This document shows, piece by piece, positions 25,974 to 32,683 of a DNA stretch of 64,000 nucleotides; position 1 is the stretch's first letter, and the number at the start of each line of letters is the position of its first letter. The DNA is from an uncultured SAR86 cluster bacterium. GTDB taxonomy: Bacteria; Pseudomonadota; Gammaproteobacteria; Magnimaribacterales; D2472. The stretch lies in contig CACBPP010000004.1 in assembly GCA_902541175.1 (NCBI GenBank), positions 1 to 64,000 of the forward strand, given 5' to 3'. Made by a program: the position numbers and the translations under genes. The notes beneath the pieces are model-generated. The model saw nothing but the letters and a program-made list of their open reading frames with translations, was not told where the DNA came from and did not search any database.

Positions 25974-26004
25974 TTGACATTTATGTTACATTTATGTAAC
26001 ATAA
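25974..26004 (+). promoter_or_regulatory. Promoter overlapped by a perfect operator-like palindrome
   Basis: A consensus -35 TTGACA (25974-25979), a 17-base spacer and TAACAT (25997-26002) form the likely promoter of the gene at 26045. Exactly over the spacer and -10 sits an inverted repeat TTATGTTACAT / ATGTAACATAA (25981-25991 and 25994-26004, two-base centre, no mismatches). Related half-sites (ATGTCACACAT, TTGACACAT) continue to ~26032. The geometry is that of a repressor operator; the regulator is unknown. Confidence 0.6.
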
Positions 26005-26044
26005 TTTACATATATGTCACACATTTGACACATAGGAGGGAGCT

Positions 26045-26470
26045 ATGAAATTATCAAATTTAACTTTATTTTTATTTATTTTATTAAGTTTTTATGATGT
26101 TCAATCGGATGAAGTAATTTTTAACGATGCAAAGAGTGATCTTGAATTAGAATCACCTTATATTGATGTTATTTACGATAAAGATAAAGTATCTGAAATA
26201 TGTCCTAAATATTCTATTGGATGTTATTTATCAAAAGATGGAGGCTATATTTTAATTAGTGATGAAATACCATCAAATCATCACGATGTAGTTTTATACG
26301 GTCTTTATAGTGATTATTTGCAACACAATAATTCAGGACTGATTAATGATGTATTAACATGTGACTTAAAAGTAAATTATCTTAATGAAAATCAAAAACA
26401 TGAACTTGCTAGGCTATATTCTGGTCAATGTGATTCTTTATTTAGAAACAAAGTAATAGTAATGAATTAA
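26045..26470 (+). CDS. Small secreted protein under a palindrome-controlled promoter, function unknown
   Basis: This 141-residue protein has a signal peptide of ~21 residues (MKLSNLT through DVQSD). The mature part holds four cysteines (two near CPKYSIGC, one in LTCDL, one in GQC) that may form two disulfides. The stretch VVLYGLYSDYLQHNNSG, a cysteine and a downstream helix resembles the helix layout of small secreted zincins, but the metal-binding histidines are absent, so no activity is claimed. It has the strongest Shine-Dalgarno nearby (AGGAGG, 26034-26039), a dedicated promoter/operator and its own terminator, pointing to regulated, high expression. Confidence 0.72.
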   Translation: MKLSNLTLFLFILLSFYDVQSDEVIFNDAKSDLELESPYIDVIYDKDKVSEICPKYSIGCYLSKDGGYILISDEIPSNHHDVVLYGLYSDYLQHNNSGLINDVLTCDLKVNYLNENQKHELARLYSGQCDSLFRNKVIVMN

Positions 26471-26490
26471 AATTAAATAAAGTTTTATAC

Positions 26491-26517
26491 AAACCCAGAA
26501 ATATTTCTGGGTTTTTT
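26491..26517 (+). terminator. Rho-independent terminator
   Basis: A near-perfect hairpin AACCCAGAAA / TTTCTGGGTT (26492-26501 and 26504-26513) is followed by T residues. It ends the secreted protein gene. Confidence 0.85.
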
Positions 26518-26562
26518 ATTTAAACAATACAAATAATATTAAGTTTATTTATAATCTTTCTT

Positions 26563-27297
26563 ATGTATTCTCCAAAGATAATTTCATTAATTTCATTAAT
26601 ACTTATTTCTTGCTCTTCTGAGAATACTAAACAAATAGAGGCAAATTTATTAATAGAACCAAATTTTGAATTTTCAGCAGAATTTTTTGAATGTAAGCTC
26701 AATGATGGTTATACCTTGCTTAATCTTGAATCGTTTCTCTCAACATTAGTAAGATCAGATTTGGAGCAAAATAATGTCAAATACGATATTAATGTCTATT
26801 TTCCAAAGCCAAATTATGTAGATCAATTTATTATTAACGTTAAAAACTACTCAGATCAGGATATATATAACTATATTCTTGATAGATTAAGCAGAAGGGG
26901 ATTTGATGAGATTGCTGGTTGTAAATTTGATAAGGAGGAGTTATTCGGACAAAGCTTATTAGCAAATGAAATTGAAATAAATAACCCTGACTATGTTTCT
27001 GAAATTTTACGTTGTGAATATAATAAGGGATATAACTTTGGAACATTTAGAATTGCAATAGAAAGATTTTCTTTGGAAATAAAATCATTAAACATATCAT
27101 ATGAGGCTTTGTATCTTCATAACAAGGATTATCCAAACTCTTTTATATGGATAAATAATATTTATAAAGATAACTTTTCAAGTGAGATTAACGCAAACTG
27201 GATTAATAATCCCATTGCAGAAAATGTAAAAAAAGAGTTCCAAGAAAATGCCAAATGTATCGATTCAAAGATATATGACGCTTTCCTTATAACTTGA
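26563..27297 (+). CDS. Lipoprotein with two cysteine-bounded repeat domains
   Basis: This 244-residue lipoprotein has the lipobox ILISC (C17). Two repeats are evident. Repeat one runs from C44 to C120 and opens CKLNDGY; repeat two runs from C151 to C232 and opens CEYNKGY. Each then has a Leu/Phe-rich helix, a Tyr-rich strand, a later strand (QFIINVKNY; SFIWINNIY) and a closing helix before the second cysteine. A disulfide pinning each repeat is likely (inference). The opening motif C-x-[LY]-N-x-G-Y also occurs in the lipoprotein at 27430. TATAAT lies seven bases before the ATG with no Shine-Dalgarno, suggesting leaderless translation. Confidence 0.78.
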   Translation: MYSPKIISLISLILISCSSENTKQIEANLLIEPNFEFSAEFFECKLNDGYTLLNLESFLSTLVRSDLEQNNVKYDINVYFPKPNYVDQFIINVKNYSDQDIYNYILDRLSRRGFDEIAGCKFDKEELFGQSLLANEIEINNPDYVSEILRCEYNKGYNFGTFRIAIERFSLEIKSLNISYEALYLHNKDYPNSFIWINNIYKDNFSSEINANWINNPIAENVKKEFQENAKCIDSKIYDAFLIT

Positions 27298-27310
27298 GTA
27301 TTTAAAAAAT

Positions 27311-27334
27311 AGGGAGCATATTGCTCCCTTTTTT
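27311..27334 (+). terminator. Rho-independent terminator
   Basis: The stem AGGGAGCA / TGCTCCCT (27311-27318 and 27322-27329) with loop TAT and a T run. It separates the lipoprotein gene from the tRNA. Confidence 0.85.
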
Positions 27335-27353
27335 ATTATAATTTCCCGACAAA

Positions 27354-27429
27354 GCGGGTGTGGTGTTAATGGCTAGCACAATAGCCTTCCAAGCTATTGG
27401 TACGGGTTCGAATCCCGTCACCCGCTCCA
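27354..27429 (+). tRNA. tRNA-Gly (anticodon TCC), CCA encoded
   Basis: A 76-base cloverleaf with acceptor GCGGGTG / CACCCGC, anticodon stem ATAGC/GCTAT with loop CTTCCAA, and T-arm containing CGGGTTCGAATCCCG. The discriminator is T (27426), followed by encoded CCA. It reads GGA and GGG codons and has the typical U73 of bacterial tRNA-Gly. The convergent lipoprotein gene begins on the next base (27430), with no spacer. Confidence 0.95.
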
Positions 27430-28176
27430 TTATCTTCTAATTGCTACTCCAGAAAAATCAACATTGTTACATGTGAATGCTGCACCTGTTGTTGAAGGAA
27501 GATCACTATTATTATATTTGTTTTGTGCAATTTCTTTTTCAGTACTATTGGCCCATAAATTTAACCAAACAAAGTCTGGTGCTGGATCCGCTGGTTCAAA
27601 TTTTGGGTCTAAAAGGCCATACCAATATGAATCACTCCAATTTGTTGCAGCTATATCATCTCTAAAGGTATCAAGATCAGCCTCGGAGTAGCCTTCATTA
27701 TAGTTACAAAAGTTAAAGCTATTAACAAATGACCCAGTAGCATTTTCAACTTTTGGATACTGTCCTATTGTCCAACCAAAAAGATAAACATTATCTAAAT
27801 CATATTGCATAATGCCATCTATCATAGTGTCCCAATTTGACTGTAAATTTGAAGTCCAATCATTCCAACATGCATCTCGGCTGCTTTGAGAATCCCACAG
27901 CAAAACCCAAATAAAATCATATCCTTCATTCGCAACCTCGGGAGTTAAGATGTTTGCACCCGTCATTCCGCTACACATAGCATCATCTATCATGCCATTC
28001 CAGGATCTAATTAACATAGCAAGATTATCTGCTGAAAAGTCTGATCCAGCTTTATGCCATACATATTCTACGAGAGATGTTGGTGCTTCAGTTGTTTCAC
28101 TCTGATTTTGATTATCACTTTGTGAACAAGCAGTAATTATAAATATTGAAGTAAGCAGTAAAGTAAATTTTTTCAT
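27430..28176 (-). CDS. Lipoprotein of the duplicated-domain family
   Basis: This 248-residue lipoprotein has the lipobox ITAC (C17) and a Gln/Asn/Ser/Thr-rich linker to ~residue 33. Half one (about 34-135) carries EYVW, a Trp-containing helix, YDFIWVLLW and CWNDW. Half two (about 140-245) opens CNYNEGY (C147), continues through DFVWLNLW and closes with C226. The halves resemble each other and the proteins at 15238 and 26563. It is Trp-rich, which suggests aromatic binding surfaces, but the function is unknown. The stop codon abuts the tRNA-Gly(TCC) 3' end. Confidence 0.78.
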   Translation of the reverse strand: MKKFTLLLTSIFIITACSQSDNQNQSETTEAPTSLVEYVWHKAGSDFSADNLAMLIRSWNGMIDDAMCSGMTGANILTPEVANEGYDFIWVLLWDSQSSRDACWNDWTSNLQSNWDTMIDGIMQYDLDNVYLFGWTIGQYPKVENATGSFVNSFNFCNYNEGYSEADLDTFRDDIAATNWSDSYWYGLLDPKFEPADPAPDFVWLNLWANSTEKEIAQNKYNNSDLPSTTGAAFTCNNVDFSGVAIRR

Positions 28177-28240
28177 ATTTGTTTATTTAAATTAATTTCT
28201 CTATTTATAACATATTTCTGATAATAAAAATAAAAATATA

Positions 28241-28270
28241 AAAAAAAGCAGGCATTTTTTGCCTGCTTTT
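28241..28270 (-). terminator. Terminator between prepilin peptidase and the lipoprotein
   Basis: A perfect 10-bp stem AAAAGCAGGC / GCCTGCTTTT (28244-28253 and 28261-28270) with an A/T loop. Read on the minus strand it is followed by a T run and ends the ggt-pilD transcript. Nothing else is recognised between 28271 and 28323. Confidence 0.75.
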
Positions 28271-28323
28271 AAGACCTAGGGGATATGAACTGTGAGGATA
28301 TTCAAAGGCCTTTATCAATATGA

Positions 28324-29151
28324 CTAATTAATAAATGAAAAGTTCATTAAATTTAATACAAAATAGATCAAAGAACTAAGTATCAAAAAAGACCCGAATG
28401 GCAACTCGCCATTAACTGCCTTCTTAGAAAATATAAAATAAAGACACCCCAAAAAAGATCCTATAAACAATATTGCTGGTAATGCGATTGGACCATGGAT
28501 TGAACCAATTCCTCCAAATAAGATAAAGTCTCCTCCACCAATACCATCCTTTTTCTTTATAACTTTAAATATAAGATTTATTAACCAAAGTGAAGAGTAA
28601 CCAAAAAAAAGGCCATAAAACGCAAAAGAAATTGGCCTGATGCCTAAGATCAAAAAAGTTTCATCTATGAATAATTGATATTGAGCATTAAAAGTTATTC
28701 CTAAAAGTACTATTAATAAATTTATGTATACAGGTAGATATAAATATTTATAATCAAGAAAAAATAGTATGTAGAAACAAAAAATAATTACTGTATAGAC
28801 AATAGTTGATAGACCAATTCCATAGTTAGTTGTAAGTAAAATACCAATTAATAAAAAAAATATTTCTGTAAACGGATAAAATTTTGAAATATTTGAATTA
28901 CAAAACTTACATTTTCCACTTTGAATCATAAACCCAAACAAAGGTATCAAATTAATAGCATCAATTTTTTTAGAACATGAAGGACAACAAGATCTTATTT
29001 TAGATAAAGGAAATGGGCTGTTAGGAGCAAGCCTAAAAATTATTGACGAACAGAAACTGCCAATCGATAAAAAAAATATTGAAATTATTATTAAATCAAT
29101 AATTGAAAAAGAACTTAGACTTATAAAAACTGGATTATAGATATTAATCAA
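28324..29151 (-). CDS. gspO: Prepilin peptidase / N-methyltransferase
   Basis: This inner-membrane aspartic protease cleaves and methylates type IV prepilins and type II pseudopilins. The N-terminal cytoplasmic loop has the tetracysteine zinc motif (CPSC ... CKFC). The two catalytic aspartates are in FFLDYKYLYLP and GGGDFILFGG, and about eight membrane helices are visible. Its substrates GspG-K are encoded 19-22 kb away in the gsp operon, so it is detached from its usual cluster. The start is TTG at 29151. It follows ggt on the same strand with a small ORF between. Confidence 0.9.
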   Translation of the reverse strand: MINIYNPVFISLSSFSIIDLIIISIFFLSIGSFCSSIIFRLAPNSPFPLSKIRSCCPSCSKKIDAINLIPLFGFMIQSGKCKFCNSNISKFYPFTEIFFLLIGILLTTNYGIGLSTIVYTVIIFCFYILFFLDYKYLYLPVYINLLIVLLGITFNAQYQLFIDETFLILGIRPISFAFYGLFFGYSSLWLINLIFKVIKKKDGIGGGDFILFGGIGSIHGPIALPAILFIGSFLGCLYFIFSKKAVNGELPFGSFLILSSLIYFVLNLMNFSFIN

Positions 29152-29154
29152 TTT

Positions 29155-29241
29155 CTACTTTTTTGTAATATAAAAACAAAATGTTAAAAGGAATAAAACA
29201 GGCAATGCATAAGCACCAATTATCAACAATTTATCAATCAC
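29155..29241 (-). CDS. Candidate 28-residue single-pass membrane protein
   Basis: A GTG-initiated frame overlaps the ggt stop by a few bases and ends just before the prepilin peptidase start. Its product is MIDKLLIIGAYALPVLFLLT followed by a short basic end, i.e. one transmembrane helix with a C-terminal KK. Position, overlap and composition suggest a real coupled small protein, but the length allows chance. Function is unknown. Confidence 0.35.
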   Translation of the reverse strand: MIDKLLIIGAYALPVLFLLTFCFYITKK

Positions 29242-30979
29242 TTATATTCCCTGAAGCTAATGCATCCACTCGTCTAAAATCTCCATATCCATAATAAATA
29301 CCATCTTTAAACATTATAGTTTGAAGACAAGTCAATGGTAGCTTTGATTCAGTTTTATACCCCATCTTTTTTAGGTTTTTCTCAATTGAACTATCTAATG
29401 TAAATTCGTATTCAAGAATATCTGGATACCACTGATGATGTATTCTTTTTGCTGCAGTTGTATCTTCTAAGTCCATATCAAAATCTATAATGTTTAAAAT
29501 TGATTGCAATACTGCTGATATTATCCTTGCTCCTCCTGGACTTCCAGTCGTAAAAAATAATTCCTTATCTTTTAGAACTATTGTTGGAGTCATTGAACTC
29601 AAAGGTCTCTTAAATGGAATTATTTCATTAGCTTCTGCTCCTAGTAAATTAAATTGATTTGGTATTCCTGGGGCTGCAGAAAAATCATCCATTTCGTTAT
29701 TCATTAATATTCCAGTTCCTTCAATAACAACCTTTGAACCAAATGTAGAATTTAAAGTGTATGTCATAGAAATCACATTACCTGTTTTATCTACTACAGA
29801 AAAATGAGTTGTTTCATGACTTTCACCATCCATATATTTTCCAGGATTGATTTCATTAACAGGTGTCAATTTTCCAATTTGAATATTTTTATTGATGTCA
29901 TTAGCATATTTTTTACTGGTTATTTTTTTAATAGGAACATCATAAAAATCCGGGTCACCTAAATATTTTGATCTGTCCGCATATGCAAATTTCATTACTT
30001 CAGTCAATAAATTTATATACTCTAGTGAGTTATGACCAATTTTTTTTATGTCATAATTTTCAAGTATGTTTAGCATTTGTATTACGTGAAGACCTCCTGA
30101 GGAGGGTGGTCCCATAGTAATAATCTCAGTATCTCTATAATTTGAGATTAACGGCTCTCTCCAAACTGGAGAGTAATTTTTTAGATCTGATTTTGAAATA
30201 AGACCATTATTTTTTTTAATTTCACTAGATATCTTCTCAGCAATTTCACCTTCGTAAAATCCTTTCCTTCCCTTAGATGCAATTATTTTAAGAGTATTTG
30301 CTAAATCCTTTTGAACAAGAGTTTTATTTTTGAAATTAGGATAATGTAATTGAAATATTTCTTTAGTTTCTGAAAATAAAGATAGGGATTCACTATATCT
30401 TAATAATATATCTGCTAGAAATGGAGTTATTTCAAACCCATTTTCTGCATAATAAATAGCATCTTCGATTAATTCATCCCATGGCAATGAACCAAATTTT
30501 TGATGAACCTCCCATAAACCGGCCACTGTTCCTGGAACGCCAATTGCTAAATAACCAACTGTAGATAGGTTTTTATCATTAAAAGAACCATCTTTATTTA
30601 AATACATATCTTTTGTTGATAGTTCAGGAGCTTTTTCTCTAAAGTCTATGGTGTAAGGCTGTTCTGTTTCTTTATCATAAACCACCATAAATCCGCCTCC
30701 ACCAATATTGCCTGCTCTTGGCAAAACTACTGCAAGTGTGAAAGCAACCGCAATAGATGCATCATATGCATTACCTCCTCGATTTAGAATTTTCTCTCCA
30801 ACTTGAGTAGCCAAGAAATGCTGAGTTGTTATCATTCCGTTTTTACTAGAGGCTATCTCTTTTTGAGCAGGTTCGTAACCTAAGGAATTAAGGTAAGCTA
30901 TAGGCTCTATTGCATAAAGGTATGTTGATGCAATAACAGCAACAACAAGCGAAATATTTTTATTATTTAAAACTTTCAT
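29234..30979 (-). CDS. ggt: Gamma-glutamyltranspeptidase
   Basis: This periplasmic Ntn-hydrolase cleaves gamma-glutamyl bonds, for example in glutathione, and self-cleaves to two subunits. The nucleophile is the first Thr of ETTHFSVVD, T390 with the start used here, almost the same number as in E. coli. GNIGGGGFMVVYD and GSPGGARI also fit the family. I place the start at the ATG at 30979, which yields a signal peptide (MKVLNNKNISLVVAVIAS). A longer reading frame to 31045 would run into the upstream gene and lose the signal peptide. It overlaps the acyl-CoA synthetase stop by 17 bases. Confidence 0.9.
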   Translation of the reverse strand: MKVLNNKNISLVVAVIASTYLYAIEPIAYLNSLGYEPAQKEIASSKNGMITTQHFLATQVGEKILNRGGNAYDASIAVAFTLAVVLPRAGNIGGGGFMVVYDKETEQPYTIDFREKAPELSTKDMYLNKDGSFNDKNLSTVGYLAIGVPGTVAGLWEVHQKFGSLPWDELIEDAIYYAENGFEITPFLADILLRYSESLSLFSETKEIFQLHYPNFKNKTLVQKDLANTLKIIASKGRKGFYEGEIAEKISSEIKKNNGLISKSDLKNYSPVWREPLISNYRDTEIITMGPPSSGGLHVIQMLNILENYDIKKIGHNSLEYINLLTEVMKFAYADRSKYLGDPDFYDVPIKKITSKKYANDINKNIQIGKLTPVNEINPGKYMDGESHETTHFSVVDKTGNVISMTYTLNSTFGSKVVIEGTGILMNNEMDDFSAAPGIPNQFNLLGAEANEIIPFKRPLSSMTPTIVLKDKELFFTTGSPGGARIISAVLQSILNIIDFDMDLEDTTAAKRIHHQWYPDILEYEFTLDSSIEKNLKKMGYKTESKLPLTCLQTIMFKDGIYYGYGDFRRVDALASGNISD

Positions 30980-32582
30980 TAGCAATATTTTTGGCCCATT
31001 TATAATTTGCCTTGCCATTCGGAGCACGCTCAACTTGTTCCACAAATATTACTTTCTTAGGTAGTTTATAGCCAGCAATATATGATCTGGTTGCATCTAC
31101 TAGCGAATCTTCATTAATATCTTTATTTTTTTCAAGAGAGACAACAGCTACCACTTTTTGACCAAATTTTTCGTCATCAACTCCAACAACAAGACAATCA
31201 AAGACTTCATCATTTCTTTTAATAGCTTCTTCTACTTCTTCGGGATATATTTTCTCTCCTGCAGAATTTATACAATTACTTCCTCGTCCTAGAAGAGTTA
31301 TTGTTCCATCTTCTTCAAGTTTGGCATAATCACCAGGAAAGCTATATCTAACTCCGTTTACTTCTCTAAATGTTTCTGCAGATTTTTTTTCATCTTTATA
31401 ATAACCAACTGGAACAAGACCACTTGTTCCAATTAGACCAATTTTTTCTGAACCTGGCTGTAGAATTTCACCATCATCAGCAATTATTATTACACCTGGG
31501 TTTATTGAAAATTTTGCAGTCTTTGGAGGGTTGTCTCTTGTAGATACCGAACTACCCATGCCTCCTTCTGTTGATCCCATGGTATCCATCAACATCATAT
31601 CATGATGCCTTAAAAGACCATTCTTAATTTCTTCGCTCCACATAACACCACTAGAAATAATAACTTTAACACTACTTAAATCATATGGCTTTCCGCTTTC
31701 TTCTGCTCTATCCAAAGCATCTAACATTGGTTTTGCAAATGCATCACCAACAATAACAATATTTGTAGTTCCTGTATCTTCAACTTGTGTCCACATTTGA
31801 TCCGGATCAAATCCTAAATTACGGGATGTAACTGCTGTACCACCAAGAAGAAGAGGTAAAAAAGCGCCAAGCCACATTCCTGTTCCATGCATAAGCGGAC
31901 ACCCAATCAAACTTTTTATGAATGTATTGTCTTTTTTAAAGTTATGTATTTGTTCCTCTAGATTATTTATATCTTCTGGAACGTCATAACCCATTGCTTT
32001 CAATGTTCTAAAAAGAAAAACCAAGAATTCGCCTTGTTTATACATTACTCCTTTTGGCATTCCAGTTGTTCCGCCTGTATAGAGCATATAAATGGTATTT
32101 GGATCTCTATGAATTCTTTCCATAGGATCACAGCTATCAAGAAGCTCTTCAAACTTTAGTGAGTCTTCAAATTCTGATTTAGTACCATCAGCAATTTCAA
32201 TCCAGGCTTTAATATTAGGAAGCGAGCCTGAAATCTCTTTAATTCTGCTGCTGTAACATGCATGATAAAAGACAGCCTCTGAATCAGAGTTATCTAGAAG
32301 ATAAATTAACTCTTCAGCAACATACCTATAGTTAACATTAATAGGGACACCACCAATCTTGAAAATTGCATTTTGACCGATAAGATATTCATTTGAATTA
32401 TTTAGATAAAGTCCAGCCTTTGAATTTGGACCTAATCCTGCATTTTTTAATGCTGTTGCAATCTTACTCGATTGAAAATCATAATCTTTCCAAGAAATAA
32501 TTTCGTCACCACATATCAAGGCGTCATTTTCAGGAACGATATCTGAAATCATCTCCCAGACTGATGCAAAGTCTAAATTCAT
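30963..32582 (-). CDS. Acyl-CoA synthetase (AMP-forming)
   Basis: This ANL-superfamily ligase activates a carboxylic acid to acyl-AMP, then acyl-CoA. The P-loop is YTGGTTGMPKGVMY near residue 165-180, the A5-type motif is MDTMGSTEGGMG, and the C-terminal hinge and lysine region is GRGSNCINSAGEKIYPEEVEE and APNGKANYKW. It resembles FadD-like ligases for medium/long-chain or cyclic acids; the substrate is unknown. It is divergent from a second synthetase at 32684, with a short shared intergenic region, and leads into ggt. Confidence 0.9.
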   Translation of the reverse strand: MNLDFASVWEMISDIVPENDALICGDEIISWKDYDFQSSKIATALKNAGLGPNSKAGLYLNNSNEYLIGQNAIFKIGGVPINVNYRYVAEELIYLLDNSDSEAVFYHACYSSRIKEISGSLPNIKAWIEIADGTKSEFEDSLKFEELLDSCDPMERIHRDPNTIYMLYTGGTTGMPKGVMYKQGEFLVFLFRTLKAMGYDVPEDINNLEEQIHNFKKDNTFIKSLIGCPLMHGTGMWLGAFLPLLLGGTAVTSRNLGFDPDQMWTQVEDTGTTNIVIVGDAFAKPMLDALDRAEESGKPYDLSSVKVIISSGVMWSEEIKNGLLRHHDMMLMDTMGSTEGGMGSSVSTRDNPPKTAKFSINPGVIIIADDGEILQPGSEKIGLIGTSGLVPVGYYKDEKKSAETFREVNGVRYSFPGDYAKLEEDGTITLLGRGSNCINSAGEKIYPEEVEEAIKRNDEVFDCLVVGVDDEKFGQKVVAVVSLEKNKDINEDSLVDATRSYIAGYKLPKKVIFVEQVERAPNGKANYKWAKNIANESFK

Positions 32583-32617
32583 TTCATTCTCCTCTATAAA
32601 GCTAATGTTTTAATATG

Positions 32618-32634
32618 CTATATATTAAATATAG
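32618..32634. promoter_or_regulatory. Palindrome in the divergent acyl-CoA synthetase promoter region
   Basis: CTATAT / ATATAG separated by five bases lies midway between the two divergent ligase genes (32583-32683). It could be an operator or simply overlapping -10 elements in AT-rich DNA. A paired regulator is not encoded nearby. Confidence 0.3.
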
Positions 32635-32683
32635 TATCGTTATAGTAATATTTATAAAAGTAAAATAATATCCATCACATAAA

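Noticed and set aside
25981-26032. Start of a CRISPR array
   Set aside because: The repeated ATGTnACA elements are too short and too closely spaced, and no cas gene is present; an operator fits.
13209-28176. A genomic island or prophage integrated at a tRNA-Gly
   Set aside because: No integrase, transposase or repeated tRNA 3' end was found; the genes between the two tRNAs include housekeeping functions such as pyk.
30980-31045. Longer N-terminus for gamma-glutamyltranspeptidase
   Set aside because: The extension lies inside the upstream acyl-CoA synthetase and hides the signal peptide that begins at 30979.
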